DNA of 10,821 nt, taken from assembly GCA_021775195.1 (NCBI GenBank), contig JAJFIG010000478.1, positions 1-10,821 of the forward strand, read 5' to 3'. Source of the DNA: Rhodospirillales bacterium. GTDB lineage: Bacteria > Pseudomonadota > Alphaproteobacteria > Rhodospirillales > 2-02-FULL-58-16. Both the position numbers and the translations under genes were made by a program. The notes under the pieces are model-generated. The model was not told the DNA's origin and searched no databases. It saw only the letters and a program-made list of their open reading frames with translations. Shown piece after piece: positions 1 to 7,021 of this stretch (the first letter of the stretch is position 1; each line of letters opens with the position of its first letter).

Positions 1-131
1 AATCCCGCGAGCAATTCGAGGTCCGCACCCACAAGCGCGTGCTGGACATCATCGAACCGACGCCCCAGACGGTGGATGCCTTGATGAAACTTGATCTTGC
101 CGCCGGCGTCGACGTCGAGATCAAGCTGTAG
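1..131 (+). CDS. rpsJ: 30S ribosomal protein S10, 3' end only
   Basis: This is the C-terminal 42 residues of S10, in the frame that begins at base 3, with TAG at 129-131. The visible protein contains [20 protein letters not shown] followed by the ending [13 protein letters not shown], which closely matches the C-terminus of bacterial S10. S10 sits in the head of the small subunit and, as NusE, also joins transcription antitermination complexes. It is the usual first gene of the S10 operon, so the promoter and any L4-type leader control lie upstream of the window. The 5' part is lost at the window edge. The next gene, rplC, follows after 11-14 nt. Confidence 0.97.
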   Translation, partial: SREQFEVRTHKRVLDIIEPTPQTVDALMKLDLAAGVDVEIKL

Positions 132-136
132 GGGGT

Positions 137-140
137 GGAG
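137..140 (+). promoter_or_regulatory. Ribosome binding site deciding the rplC start
   Basis: GGAG lies 2 nt before the ATG at 143 but 5 nt before a second in-frame ATG at 146. The spacing favours 146, and alphaproteobacterial L3 proteins usually begin with a single Met followed by RTG, which agrees. The longer reading cannot be excluded. Confidence 0.5.
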
Positions 141-145
141 ACATG

Positions 146-904
146 ATGCGAACCGGCTTGATTGCGCAGAAACTAGGTATGAGCCGCCTTTTCAGCGATG
201 ACGGGACCCATACGCCGGTTACCGTGTTGAAGGTGGACCGCTGCCGGGTCGTTGCCCAGCGGACCGAGGAAAAGGACGGTTATTGCGCCCTCCAACTCGG
301 CTACGGGGCGGCCAAGGTGAAGAACGTCAACAAAGCCGAACGCGGTCATTTCGCCGCAGCCAAGGTCGAACCGTCGCGGACCCTGGCGGAATTCCGGGTC
401 AGTCCCGACGGCCTCGTCGATATCGGCGCCGAGCTGTCGGTCGAACATTTCCTGCCTGGCCAGTATGTTGACGTTTCCGGGACCTCCATCGGCAAGGGAT
501 TTGCCGGTGGCATGAAGCGTCACGGTTTTTCCGGCTTACGTGCCTCCCACGGCGTTTCCGTCAGCCATCGCGCCCTCGGCTCCACTGGCCAGTGCCAGTA
601 CCCGGGCAAGGTCTTCAAGGGCAAGAAGATGGCCGGCCAGATGGGCAACAAGCGGGTCACCGTGCAGAACCTGGAGGTCGTCGGCACCGATACCGAGCGC
701 GGCGTCCTTATGGTCAAGGGAGCAGTGCCGGGGTCCAAGGGTGGTTACGTGCTCGTCAGCGATGCCATCAAGAAGCCCCTTCCCGAGGCGGTTCCGTTCC
801 CGACCAGCGGCACGACCGCGGCAACCGAGGACGATGGCGCCGGGAATGGCGTTGACGAAGCACCGACGGACGATGCCGCCAAAGATGCCGGCAGCAAGGA
901 CTAA
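146..904 (+). CDS. rplC: 50S ribosomal protein L3, with acidic C-terminal tail
   Basis: L3 is an early-assembling 23S rRNA-binding protein whose long loop reaches toward the peptidyl transferase centre. The N-terminus ([16 protein letters not shown]) and the central segment [20 protein letters not shown] are clear L3 signatures. The second Gln of GQCQ aligns with E. coli Gln150, which the methyltransferase PrmB modifies. With this start the protein is 252 aa, against 209 in E. coli. The surplus is a C-terminal tail of about 42 residues after VSDAIK, rich in Asp, Glu, Ala, Thr and Gly. Start 146 is preferred over 143 (253 aa) because of Shine-Dalgarno spacing and family N-termini. The TAA at 902-904 directly abuts the GTG of rplD. 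Confidence 0.97.
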   Translation: MRTGLIAQKLGMSRLFSDDGTHTPVTVLKVDRCRVVAQRTEEKDGYCALQLGYGAAKVKNVNKAERGHFAAAKVEPSRTLAEFRVSPDGLVDIGAELSVEHFLPGQYVDVSGTSIGKGFAGGMKRHGFSGLRASHGVSVSHRALGSTGQCQYPGKVFKGKKMAGQMGNKRVTVQNLEVVGTDTERGVLMVKGAVPGSKGGYVLVSDAIKKPLPEAVPFPTSGTTAATEDDGAGNGVDEAPTDDAAKDAGSKD

Positions 905-1531
905 GTGGCCATGAAATGTGACGTCATCAGTCTTGAGAACAAGAAGGTCGGAACCATCGATTTGGATGACTCCGTGTTCGGCCTCGACGTGCGCGGCGAT
1001 ATACTTGCCCGCGCCGTCAACTACCAACTAGCCAAGCGCCGTGCCGGCAACCACAAGGTCAAGGGCCGGAGCGAAGTCAGTGGGACAAACGCCAAACCCT
1101 TTCGCCAGAAGGGGTCCGGCCGCGCCCGCCAGGGTACCCACCGCGCTTCCCAGCATCGGGGAGGCGGTATCGTCTTCGGGCCCCAGGTTCGCAGCCATAC
1201 CCACAAGCTGCCGAAGAAGGTTCGCCTGCTGGCCTTGAAGACGGCGTTGTCTGCCAAAAAGGCCGAGGGCCGGTTGGTGGTCCTGGACGCCGCCACTCTG
1301 AAAAAGCCGAAGACCGGAGATCTGGTGAATAGCGTTAAGAAGCTGGGCTGGGAGTCGGCGCTGGTCATCGACGGCGCCATCGTCGACGACAATTTCGCCC
1401 GCGCCGCCGCCAATATTATCGGTCTGGACCTGTTACCGAGCCAGGGCGCCAATGTTTACGACATCCTGCGTAGCGACACTCTGGTCCTGACCAGGGATGG
1501 TCTCAAGAACCTGGTGGAGCGCCTGACATGA
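905..1531 (+). CDS. rplD: 50S ribosomal protein L4
   Basis: L4 binds 23S rRNA domain I, and its extended basic loop lines the exit tunnel. In E. coli it also represses the S10 operon; whether it does so here cannot be judged, because the leader is outside the window. The loop is visible at about residues 53-95, including [20 protein letters not shown]. Lys69 matches E. coli Lys63, a known macrolide-resistance position. The protein is 208 aa (E. coli 201). The start is ambiguous. GTG at 905 directly follows the rplC stop and sits 4 nt after AAGGA (896-900), while ATG at 911 gives the MKCDVISL start more usual in alphaproteobacteria. The stop overlaps the rplW start by 4 nt (ATGA). Confidence 0.96.
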   Translation: MAMKCDVISLENKKVGTIDLDDSVFGLDVRGDILARAVNYQLAKRRAGNHKVKGRSEVSGTNAKPFRQKGSGRARQGTHRASQHRGGGIVFGPQVRSHTHKLPKKVRLLALKTALSAKKAEGRLVVLDAATLKKPKTGDLVNSVKKLGWESALVIDGAIVDDNFARAAANIIGLDLLPSQGANVYDILRSDTLVLTRDGLKNLVERLT

Positions 1532-1854
1532 GCAAGCACGCAAGCAGGAAGCCGGCTCCGCCGAGCCGCGCGCGCATGTACGAAATCATCCGCTCGCCGA
1601 TCGTTACTGAGAAGGCGACGCTGTTATCGGAGTTCAACCAGGTCACCTTCCGCGTTCCCATGGACGCCACCAAACCCGAGATCCGGGCTGCGGTGGAAGG
1701 GTTGTTCAAGGTCAAGGTGACGGCCGTCAACACACTGCGACAGAAGGGCAAGGTCAAGCGCTTCCAGGGCCGCGTCGGCAAGCGGGTGGACACCAAGAAG
1801 GCCATCCTCACCCTGGCCGAGGGGCACTCCATCGACATCACTACGGGGGTCTAG
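1528..1854 (+). CDS. rplW: 50S ribosomal protein L23
   Basis: L23 lies beside the tunnel exit and is the docking point for trigger factor, SRP and the SecYEG channel. The core starts at [19 protein letters not shown]. Glu28 in the TEK motif corresponds to E. coli Glu18, which contacts trigger factor. The protein is 108 aa against about 100 in E. coli, because of a basic N-terminal stretch of 16 residues ([16 protein letters not shown]). An internal ATG at 1576 would remove that stretch. However, the first ATG overlaps the rplD stop (ATGA) and has GGAG (1516-1519) 8 nt upstream, so 1528 is preferred. The strict overlap implies translational coupling to rplD. Confidence 0.97.
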   Translation: MSKHASRKPAPPSRARMYEIIRSPIVTEKATLLSEFNQVTFRVPMDATKPEIRAAVEGLFKVKVTAVNTLRQKGKVKRFQGRVGKRVDTKKAILTLAEGHSIDITTGV

Positions 1855-1862
1855 GTTAGATC

Positions 1863-2693
1863 ATGGCACTGAAACAGTTCAAACCTACGACCCCGAGCCG
1901 CCGCGGCCTGGTTCTGGTCGACCGCTCGGGCCTCTACAAGGGCAAGCCCGAAAGGTCCCTGACCGAGGGCATGCGCAAGAAGGGCGGCCGCAATAACGTC
2001 GGGCGTATCACCGCAAGGCGCCGTGGCGGCGGGCACAAGCGCCGTTATCGGGTCATCGACTTCAAGCGTGACAAGTTCGACGTCACCGCCACGGTCGAGC
2101 GCATCGAGTACGACCCCAATCGCACGGCGTTCATCGCTTTGGTCCGCTACGAGGACGGCGACCTGTCCTACATCCTTGCGCCTCAACGCCTGCGCGTCGG
2201 CGACACCGTCGTTTCTGGTGAAAAGGTCGACATCCGCCCCGGTAACGCGCTCCCGATGCAGAACATTCCCGTCGGCACGATCATCCACAATGTCGAGATG
2301 AAGACCGGCAAGGGTGGACAAATCGCGCGATCCGCCGGCACCTACGTGCAGCTTATCGGCAAGGACCAGGGATACGCCCAGCTGCGCCTCAGTTCGGGCG
2401 AGCAGCGCATGGTACGAGCCGAGTGCATGGCCACCATCGGCGCCGTGTCCAACCCCGACCAGCAAAACATCAAGCTCGGCAAGGCCGGGCGCAAGCGCTG
2501 GCTAGGCAAGCGCCCGTCGGTGCGTGGCGTCGCCATGAACCCCATCGACCACCCCCATGGCGGTGGCGAGGGGCGCTCATCGGGCGGACGCCATCCGGTG
2601 ACTCCGTGGGGCAAGCCCACCAAGGGCAAACGCACCCGCAAGAACAAGCGGACGGACGCGCTGATCATGCGCCGCCGTCACAAGAAGAAGTAA
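1863..2693 (+). CDS. rplB: 50S ribosomal protein L2
   Basis: L2 is one of the most conserved ribosomal proteins. It is needed for subunit joining and lies close to the peptidyl transferase centre. The C-terminal motif [20 protein letters not shown] is intact, and His230 aligns with the conserved E. coli His229. The N-terminus [20 protein letters not shown] is a standard alphaproteobacterial L2 start, and the end is strongly basic (MRRRHKKK). The length is 276 aa (E. coli 273). The gene begins 8 nt after rplW. Its Shine-Dalgarno is poor (only AGGTTAG, 1853-1859), so initiation probably depends on ribosomes arriving from rplW. Confidence 0.98.
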   Translation: MALKQFKPTTPSRRGLVLVDRSGLYKGKPERSLTEGMRKKGGRNNVGRITARRRGGGHKRRYRVIDFKRDKFDVTATVERIEYDPNRTAFIALVRYEDGDLSYILAPQRLRVGDTVVSGEKVDIRPGNALPMQNIPVGTIIHNVEMKTGKGGQIARSAGTYVQLIGKDQGYAQLRLSSGEQRMVRAECMATIGAVSNPDQQNIKLGKAGRKRWLGKRPSVRGVAMNPIDHPHGGGEGRSSGGRHPVTPWGKPTKGKRTRKNKRTDALIMRRRHKKK

Positions 2694-2699
2694 AGGAGG
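2693..2699 (+). promoter_or_regulatory. Strong Shine-Dalgarno for the GTG start of rpsS
   Basis: AAGGAGG overlaps the rplB stop codon and ends 6 nt before GTG at 2706. It is the best match to the anti-Shine-Dalgarno that I see in the window and fixes the non-ATG start of rpsS. Confidence 0.85.
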
Positions 2700-2705
2700 G
2701 CTGTC

Positions 2706-2984
2706 GTGGCTCGTTCGGTTTGGAAAGGCCCGTTCGTTGATGGCTACCTTCTCAAGAAGGCGGAGGGGGTGCGTGCTGGCGGACGTAACGAAATCATCAG
2801 GACGTGGTCCCGGCGCTCGACCATCCTGCCCCAGTTCGTCGGCCTCACTTTCGGTGTCTACAACGGCCGCAAGTTCGTTCCCGTGCTGGTAACCGAGGAC
2901 ATGGTTGGCCACAAACTGGGCGAGTTCTCGCCGACACGCACCTACTTCGGCCACACCGCCGACAAGAAAGCGAAAAGGGTCTGA
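2706..2984 (+). CDS. rpsS: 30S ribosomal protein S19
   Basis: S19 binds 16S rRNA in the 30S head, forms a pair with S13 and contacts the A-site finger of 23S rRNA. The sequence starts [19 protein letters not shown] after the initiator and includes [20 protein letters not shown] and a [16 protein letters not shown] segment, all typical of S19. The length is 92 aa, the same as E. coli. The start is GTG, supported by the strong Shine-Dalgarno at 2693-2699 and by family N-termini. The stop is 2 nt from the ATG of rplV. Confidence 0.98.
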   Translation: MARSVWKGPFVDGYLLKKAEGVRAGGRNEIIRTWSRRSTILPQFVGLTFGVYNGRKFVPVLVTEDMVGHKLGEFSPTRTYFGHTADKKAKRV

Positions 2985-2986
2985 CC

Positions 2987-3367
2987 ATGGGCAAGCGATC
3001 GACCCCGCGGCCACTTGCCGACAACGAGGCCATGGCTTTTGCCAAGCACTTGCGGGTAAGCCCGCAAAAGCTAAATCTTGTCGCCGGCGCCATCCGTGGT
3101 AAGACCTGCGAGGCGGCCTTGGCCGAACTCGAGTTTTCCCACCGCCGCATTGCCGGCGAGGTCCGAAAACTCCTGGAATCGGCGATCGCCAACGCCGAGA
3201 ACAATCACCAACTGGACGTTGACCGCCTGATCGTCGCCGAGGCAACAGTTGGGCGCAGCATCGTTATGAAGCGGTGGCGTCCGCGTGCCCGCGGCCGCGT
3301 CGGTCGGATCGTCAAGCCCTTCAGCAATCTGCGGCTTGTGGTCCGCGAACATGAGGAAACAGCGTAA
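2987..3367 (+). CDS. rplV: 50S ribosomal protein L22
   Basis: L22 spans 23S rRNA, and its beta hairpin lines the narrow part of the exit tunnel opposite L4. It is a known site of macrolide-resistance mutations. The globular part has [18 protein letters not shown] (residues 22-39), and the hairpin region lies at about 85-110 with [15 protein letters not shown]. The length is 126 aa (E. coli 110), with the surplus mainly N-terminal. The frame is open upstream to 2804, but that part overlaps rpsS. The ATG at 2987 gives a proper L22 N-terminus, with AAAAGGG at 2973-2979. The final A of its TAA is the first base of the rpsC ATG. Confidence 0.97.
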   Translation: MGKRSTPRPLADNEAMAFAKHLRVSPQKLNLVAGAIRGKTCEAALAELEFSHRRIAGEVRKLLESAIANAENNHQLDVDRLIVAEATVGRSIVMKRWRPRARGRVGRIVKPFSNLRLVVREHEETA

Positions 3368-4044
3368 TGGGGCAAAAGGTTAATCCGATTGGGTTTCGGC
3401 TCGGCATCAACCGCACCTGGGATTCCCGGTGGTACGCCGACAGCGGCTATGCCGACCTGCTGCACGAGGACCTGAAAATCCGCGACTTCCTGCGCGAGCG
3501 CCTTGCTCAGGCCGGTGTGTCGCGCATCGTCATCGAGCGTCCGGCGAAGAAGGCCCGCATCACCGTGCACACAGCCCGGCCCGGCGTCGTCATCGGCAAG
3601 AAGGGCGCCGACATCGAGAAGCTACGCCGCGATATTTCCAAGATGACCGGCTCCGATGTCCATGTGAACATCGTCGAGATCCGCAAGCCCGAGATCGAGG
3701 CCCAACTGGTGGCCGAGAACATCGGTCAGCAGATGGAGCGCCGAGTTTCCATCCGCCGGGCCATGAAGCGCGCCGTGCAATCTGCCATGCGGTTGGGTGC
3801 CCAGGGCATCCGTATTAATTGCGAGGGCCGCCTGGGTGGCGCCGAGATCGCTCGTGGTGTCTGGTACCGCGAGGGTCGGGTGCCCCTGCACACCATGCGG
3901 GCCCACGTCGACTACGGTGTTGCCACCGCCAAGACCACCTATGGCACCTGTGGCGTCAAGGTATGGATCTTCAAGGGTGACATCATGGCCCACGACCCCA
4001 TGGCCATGGACAAGCACGCTATCGAACAGCAGCCGGCCCGCTGA
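3367..4044 (+). CDS. rpsC: 30S ribosomal protein S3
   Basis: S3 sits at the mRNA entry side of the 30S head and with S4 and S5 forms the entry channel, where it helps unwind mRNA. The N-terminus [20 protein letters not shown] is diagnostic. A type II KH domain is present, with its GVVIGKKG loop at residues 73-80. The C-terminal domain carries [20 protein letters not shown] at about 154-173. The length is 225 aa (E. coli 233). It shares one base with the rplV stop (TAATG), with GAGGA 9 nt upstream, so it is probably translationally coupled. A 46-nt gap, the longest in the window, separates it from rplP. That gap has no ATG, GTG or TTG and no strong hairpin. Confidence 0.98.
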   Translation: MGQKVNPIGFRLGINRTWDSRWYADSGYADLLHEDLKIRDFLRERLAQAGVSRIVIERPAKKARITVHTARPGVVIGKKGADIEKLRRDISKMTGSDVHVNIVEIRKPEIEAQLVAENIGQQMERRVSIRRAMKRAVQSAMRLGAQGIRINCEGRLGGAEIARGVWYREGRVPLHTMRAHVDYGVATAKTTYGTCGVKVWIFKGDIMAHDPMAMDKHAIEQQPAR

Positions 4045-4090
4045 TCCCGGGTATCCAGGACCGGCACCGGAAGAAGAAAGACAGGACACT

Positions 4091-4510
4091 ATGCTAAGCC
4101 CGAAACGGACCAAATTTCGCAAGGCGCACAAAGGCCGCATCCGCGGCAAGGCGAAGGGCGGCGCCAACTTGAACTTCGGCTCCTACGGGTTGAAGGCGAC
4201 CTCGGCCGAACGTGTCACCGCGCGCCAGATCGAGGCTGCCCGCCGAGCAATGACCCGCCACATGAAGCGTGCCGGCCGCGTCTGGATCCGCATTTTCCCC
4301 GACGTCCCGGTTTCCCAGAAACCGGCTGAGGTCCGTCAGGGCAAGGGCAAGGGGTCGCCCGAGTACTGGGCCTGCCGGGTCAAGCCGGGCCGGATCATGT
4401 TCGAGGTCGACGGGGTTACGCGCGACGTCGCGAAGCGGGCTTTCGAGCTTGCCGCCGCGAAGCTGCCGCTGCAGACCCGTTTCGTCTCCCGCCTGGGCGA
4501 GGAGGGGTAG
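4091..4510 (+). CDS. rplP: 50S ribosomal protein L16
   Basis: L16 binds near the A-site tRNA elbow and is needed for late 50S assembly. The N-terminus [20 protein letters not shown] and the segment [18 protein letters not shown] are typical. Arg82 in [10 protein letters not shown] matches E. coli Arg81, the residue hydroxylated by the oxygenase RoxA (YcfD) in some bacteria; whether that enzyme exists here is unknown. The length is 139 aa (E. coli 136). The frame is open far upstream inside rpsC, but ATG at 4091 gives the family start and has AGGA (4083-4086) before it. rpmC follows after 4 nt. Confidence 0.98.
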   Translation: MLSPKRTKFRKAHKGRIRGKAKGGANLNFGSYGLKATSAERVTARQIEAARRAMTRHMKRAGRVWIRIFPDVPVSQKPAEVRQGKGKGSPEYWACRVKPGRIMFEVDGVTRDVAKRAFELAAAKLPLQTRFVSRLGEEG

Positions 4511-4514
4511 GATC

Positions 4515-4724
4515 ATGAAAGCGAGCGATTTGCGTACGAAAAGCGACGACGAGTTGAAAGATCAGGTTCTCGACCTTCGCAAGGAGGCGTTTAACCTGCG
4601 ATTTCAGGCGGCGAGCGGTCAGTTGGAGAACACCGCCCGGGTGCGTCAGGTGGGCCGCGAAATTGCCCGCATCAAGACCATTCAGACCGAACGCAAGGGG
4701 GCCGGCTCCGGGGCCGGTTCATGA
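4515..4724 (+). CDS. rpmC: 50S ribosomal protein L29
   Basis: L29 is a small helical protein next to L23 at the tunnel exit, and it contributes to the docking platform for nascent-chain factors. It is two long helices: about residues 2-35 ([20 protein letters not shown] onward) and 38-60 ([19 protein letters not shown]). The length is 69 aa (E. coli 63), ending in a short Gly/Ser tail (GAGSGAGS). The ATG at 4515 lies 9 nt after GGAGG (4501-4505), which is inside the end of rplP. A longer in-frame extension upstream lies within rplP and is rejected. The stop at 4722-4724 also forms an ATGA with an out-of-frame ATG at 4721. Confidence 0.97.
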   Translation: MKASDLRTKSDDELKDQVLDLRKEAFNLRFQAASGQLENTARVRQVGREIARIKTIQTERKGAGSGAGS

Positions 4725-4740
4725 AGAGGACGGACGAGAA

Positions 4741-4977
4741 ATGCCGAAACGCGTAATGCAAGGGGTCGTGGTCAGCGACAAGATGGACAAGACCGTCGTC
4801 GTCAAGATCGAACGCCGGATCATGCATCCGCTGTACAAGAAATTTATCCGCCGCTCGAAGCGGTACTCGGCCCACGATCCCGATAATACGATCAAGATCG
4901 GTGACGTGGTCCGTATTCGCGAATGCCGCCCCATTTCCAAGCGCAAGCGCTGGGAAGTGGTGCCCGAGAACGGTTAA
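4741..4977 (+). CDS. rpsQ: 30S ribosomal protein S17
   Basis: S17 is an OB-fold primary 16S rRNA-binding protein that organises the 5' domain of the small subunit. The sequence [20 protein letters not shown] and the C-terminal signature [18 protein letters not shown] (residues 54-71) identify it clearly. The length is 78 aa (E. coli 84). The start is the ATG at 4741, with GAGGA (4726-4730) 10 nt upstream. The open frame reaching back to 4663 lies in rpmC and is not used. In E. coli this gene ends the S10 operon, but here rplN follows after only 34 nt. Confidence 0.97.
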   Translation: MPKRVMQGVVVSDKMDKTVVVKIERRIMHPLYKKFIRRSKRYSAHDPDNTIKIGDVVRIRECRPISKRKRWEVVPENG

Positions 4978-5011
4978 TGGCGCGGCTGGTTGCTGAGGAA
5001 GGACGAGAACG

Positions 5012-5380
5012 ATGATCCAGGCGGAAACAAACTTGGACGTTGCCGATAATTCGGGCGCCCGCCGGGTGCAGTGCATCAAGGTACTTGGCGGGTCAAAACG
5101 CAAGTATGCCCATGTCGGTGACGTGATCGTCGTCTCGGTGAAGGAAGCAATTCCACGTGGCCGGGTAAAAAAGGGCGAGATCATGCGCGCCGTCGTTGTA
5201 CGCACGGCCAAGGATATCCGCCGTCCCGACGGATCCGCCATCCGTTTTGACAAGAATGCCGCCGTGCTTATCGACAAGCAAGGCGAGCCTATCGGAACCC
5301 GGATTTTCGGCCCCGTAACCCGTGAACTGCGGGCTAAACGCTACATGAAGATCATTTCCCTGGCGCCCGAGGTGCTGTGA
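5012..5380 (+). CDS. rplN: 50S ribosomal protein L14
   Basis: L14 sits at the subunit interface, contacts 16S rRNA through bridges B5 and B8, and is the docking site for the silencing factor RsfS. The sequence is near standard: [20 protein letters not shown] at the start, then the conserved [20 protein letters not shown] and KNAAVLID stretch at about 61-88. The length is 122 aa (E. coli 123). The ATG has AAGGA (4999-5003) 8 nt upstream. Its TGA and the rplX ATG share one base (TGATG). This is the first gene of the spc half. No promoter is evident in the 34-nt gap before it. Confidence 0.98.
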   Translation: MIQAETNLDVADNSGARRVQCIKVLGGSKRKYAHVGDVIVVSVKEAIPRGRVKKGEIMRAVVVRTAKDIRRPDGSAIRFDKNAAVLIDKQGEPIGTRIFGPVTRELRAKRYMKIISLAPEVL

Positions 5381-5703
5381 TGACGACGAAATTGAAAATA
5401 AAGAAAGGTGACCGCGTCATCGTCCGCAATGGGCGCGATCGCGGCAAGATGGGTGAGGTCTTGCAGGTCTTGCCGAAACGTTCCCGGGTCATTGTCCAGG
5501 GTGTCAACATGGTCAAGCGCCACACCTCGCCTAGTTCCGGTAATCCGGGTGGGATCATTGAAAAAGAAGCGACGATCCATATCTCCAACGTGGCCCACAT
5601 CGATCCCAAAACGGATCGGGCCACCCGGGTCGGCTATAAATTTCTCGAGGACGGACGCAAGGTCAGGTTCGCCAAGGGATCCGGCGAAGTCATCGATAGG
5701 TAA
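5380..5703 (+). CDS. rplX: 50S ribosomal protein L24
   Basis: L24 starts 50S assembly by binding the 5' end of 23S rRNA, and it sits near the tunnel exit. A KOW motif is present at about residues 6-33 ([20 protein letters not shown]), followed by [20 protein letters not shown], which is typical of bacterial L24. The length is 107 aa (E. coli 104). ATG at 5380 overlaps the rplN stop (TGATG), with GAGG (5369-5372) 7 nt upstream. A GTG one codon earlier (5377) is possible but gives an atypical MM start. The TAA at 5701-5703 overlaps an out-of-frame ATG (TAATG). Confidence 0.97.
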   Translation: MTTKLKIKKGDRVIVRNGRDRGKMGEVLQVLPKRSRVIVQGVNMVKRHTSPSSGNPGGIIEKEATIHISNVAHIDPKTDRATRVGYKFLEDGRKVRFAKGSGEVIDR

Positions 5704-5716
5704 TGGGTGCTGAGTG

Positions 5717-6286
5717 ATGACACGCATACGCGAACACTATGAAAACGTGGTCAAGCAGGCCTTGACTCAGGAATTCGGCTACGACAACCCCATGCAGGTG
5801 CCGAAGCTGGAAAAGATCGTCATCAACATGGGTGTTGGCGAGGCGTCCCAGGATCGCAAAAAGATCACGGGCGCAGTCGAAGACATGACCCTGATCGCGG
5901 GACAGCGGCCGGTCGTCACCAAGGCCAGAAAGTCCATTGCCGCGTTCAAATTGCGCGACGGCATGACCATCGGCTGCATGGTAACCCTGCGCCGCCACCG
6001 AATGTACGAGTTTCTGGACCGTCTGGTAAATGTCGCCTTGCCCCGGGTTCGCGACTTTCGCGGCTTGTCGCCCAAGAGCTTCGATGGCCGGGGTAATTTT
6101 TCAATGGGTTTGAAAGAGCAGATCGTCTTCCCTGAAATCGACTACGACAACGTCGATAAGATCAGGGGCATGGGGATCGTCGTTTGCACGACCGCCTCCA
6201 CAGATGCCGAGGCGAAGGCACTGCTCAAGGGATTCGATATGCCATTCACCGGCGAATCGACAAACGGAGAAACGCGGAATGGCTAA
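5717..6286 (+). CDS. rplE: 50S ribosomal protein L5
   Basis: L5 binds 5S rRNA together with L18 and contacts the P-site tRNA elbow and S13. The motif [20 protein letters not shown] (residues 29-48) and RQRP-like [19 protein letters not shown] (about 62-80) are standard. The length is 189 aa (E. coli 179). The extra part is a C-terminal tail after FDMPF ([12 protein letters not shown]). ATG 5717 is chosen over the GTG at 5714 on family N-termini. No good Shine-Dalgarno precedes it, only GGTG at 5706-5709, so coupling to rplX is likely. In E. coli, S8 represses the spc operon at this start; I cannot recognise that RNA site here. The gene overlaps rpsN by 8 nt. Confidence 0.96.
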   Translation: MTRIREHYENVVKQALTQEFGYDNPMQVPKLEKIVINMGVGEASQDRKKITGAVEDMTLIAGQRPVVTKARKSIAAFKLRDGMTIGCMVTLRRHRMYEFLDRLVNVALPRVRDFRGLSPKSFDGRGNFSMGLKEQIVFPEIDYDNVDKIRGMGIVVCTTASTDAEAKALLKGFDMPFTGESTNGETRNG

Positions 6287-6584
6287 GAAGAGTGCCATTG
6301 AGAAGAACAAGAGCCGCATGCTGTTGATCAAACGGTATGCTGACAAGCGGGCGCGATTGAAGGCGATGGCGAAGGATCAGTCCGTATCGCCCGAGGAGCG
6401 CTTTAATGCGCGCATAAAACTGGCGGCATTGCCACGCAATTCGTCACCGGTTCGTGCTCGTCTGCGCTGCGAGATTTCCGGACGGCCCCGCGGGAATTAC
6501 CGGAAGTTCAGGTTGTCGCGCATCGCCCTGCGCGAGTTGGCGTCCCGGGGTCAGATTCCCGGCATGGTGAAGTCGAGTTGGTAG
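6279..6584 (+). CDS. rpsN: 30S ribosomal protein S14, zinc-free type
   Basis: S14 is a late-assembling protein of the 30S head near S3 and S10. The protein is 101 aa, the same as E. coli, and starts [20 protein letters not shown]. The conserved region [14 protein letters not shown] and [20 protein letters not shown] lies at about 59-94. Only one Cys (residue 64) is present, so the four-Cys zinc ribbon of the short S14 type is absent; this is the long C-minus form. ATG at 6279 lies within the last codons of rplE (8-nt overlap), with GGAG (6266-6269) 9 nt upstream. The earlier open frame from 6204 is inside rplE and is rejected. Confidence 0.97.
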   Translation: MAKKSAIEKNKSRMLLIKRYADKRARLKAMAKDQSVSPEERFNARIKLAALPRNSSPVRARLRCEISGRPRGNYRKFRLSRIALRELASRGQIPGMVKSSW

Positions 6585-6597
6585 GGGAGAAACAGCC

Positions 6598-6996
6598 ATG
6601 TCGATGACTGACCCACTGGGCGATATGCTGACCCGCATCCGTAACGGCCAGCGCGCGCACAAATCCAACGTAATTGCGCCGGCGTCGAAGCTGCGCGCCA
6701 ACGTTCTCGAAGTCCTCAAACGTGAAGGGTTCATCCGAAGCTATTCCCAATACGAGGTTCGCGCCGGTATCAACGAACTCCGCATTGAACTGAAATATCA
6801 TGAGGGCGACCCTGTTATACGCCAGATCAGCCGCGTTTCCACGCCGGGCCGGCGGGTGTATTCGAAGATCAAGGACCTGTCTCGCATATACAACGGCCTC
6901 GGCATTTCGATTCTGTCGACGCCGCGTGGTGTCATGTCCGATGCCGAGGCGCGCGCCGCCAATGTGGGTGGTGAAGTTCTGTGCCAGGTCTTCTAG
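6598..6996 (+). CDS. rpsH: 30S ribosomal protein S8
   Basis: S8 is a primary 16S rRNA-binding protein of the central domain (helix 21) and is the spc-operon repressor in E. coli. The start [20 protein letters not shown] and the C-terminal signature [18 protein letters not shown] (residues 102-119) are complete. The length is 132 aa (E. coli 130). The ATG has GGAG (6586-6589) 8 nt upstream. The stop TAG at 6994-6996 shares a G with an out-of-frame GTG. A 39-nt gap follows before rplF. Confidence 0.98.
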   Translation: MSMTDPLGDMLTRIRNGQRAHKSNVIAPASKLRANVLEVLKREGFIRSYSQYEVRAGINELRIELKYHEGDPVIRQISRVSTPGRRVYSKIKDLSRIYNGLGISILSTPRGVMSDAEARAANVGGEVLCQVF

Positions 6997-7003
6997 TGGA
7001 TAG

Positions 7004-7021
7004 AATCCAACAGGATTTGGA
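7004..7021 (+). repeat. Two overlapping short inverted repeats before rplF
   Basis: AATCC (7004-7008) and GGATT (7013-7017) flank AACA. The alternative pair TCCAA (7006-7010) and TTGGA (7017-7021) flanks CAGGAT. The two 5-bp hairpins share bases and so exclude each other. The second ends 2 nt before the rplF Shine-Dalgarno AGGA (7024-7027). The stems are short, so any role is uncertain. Confidence 0.3.

Noticed and set aside
2804..2986. Possible upstream extension of rplV
   Set aside because: The extension lies inside rpsS in another frame. The ATG at 2987 gives the conserved L22 N-terminus. The same logic removes the upstream extensions of rplP, rpmC, rpsQ, rpsN and rpmD.
1851..3245. Open frames of 204 and 222 codons on the - strand opposite rplB, rpsS and rplV
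   Set aside because: Same reason: composition is that of reversed ribosomal genes, with no family resemblance.
4045..4090. Possible terminator or promoter in the longest gap (rpsC-rplP)
   Set aside because: Only short CCGG palindromes are present, with no stable stem plus U-run and no -35/-10 pair. It looks like a plain spacer with the rplP ribosome binding site.
5690..5745. S8 autoregulatory RNA site near the rplE start
   Set aside because: Expected by analogy with E. coli, but I could not find a convincing S8-type helix here; only a 3-bp CGC/GCG stem is visible. Covariation analysis would be needed.
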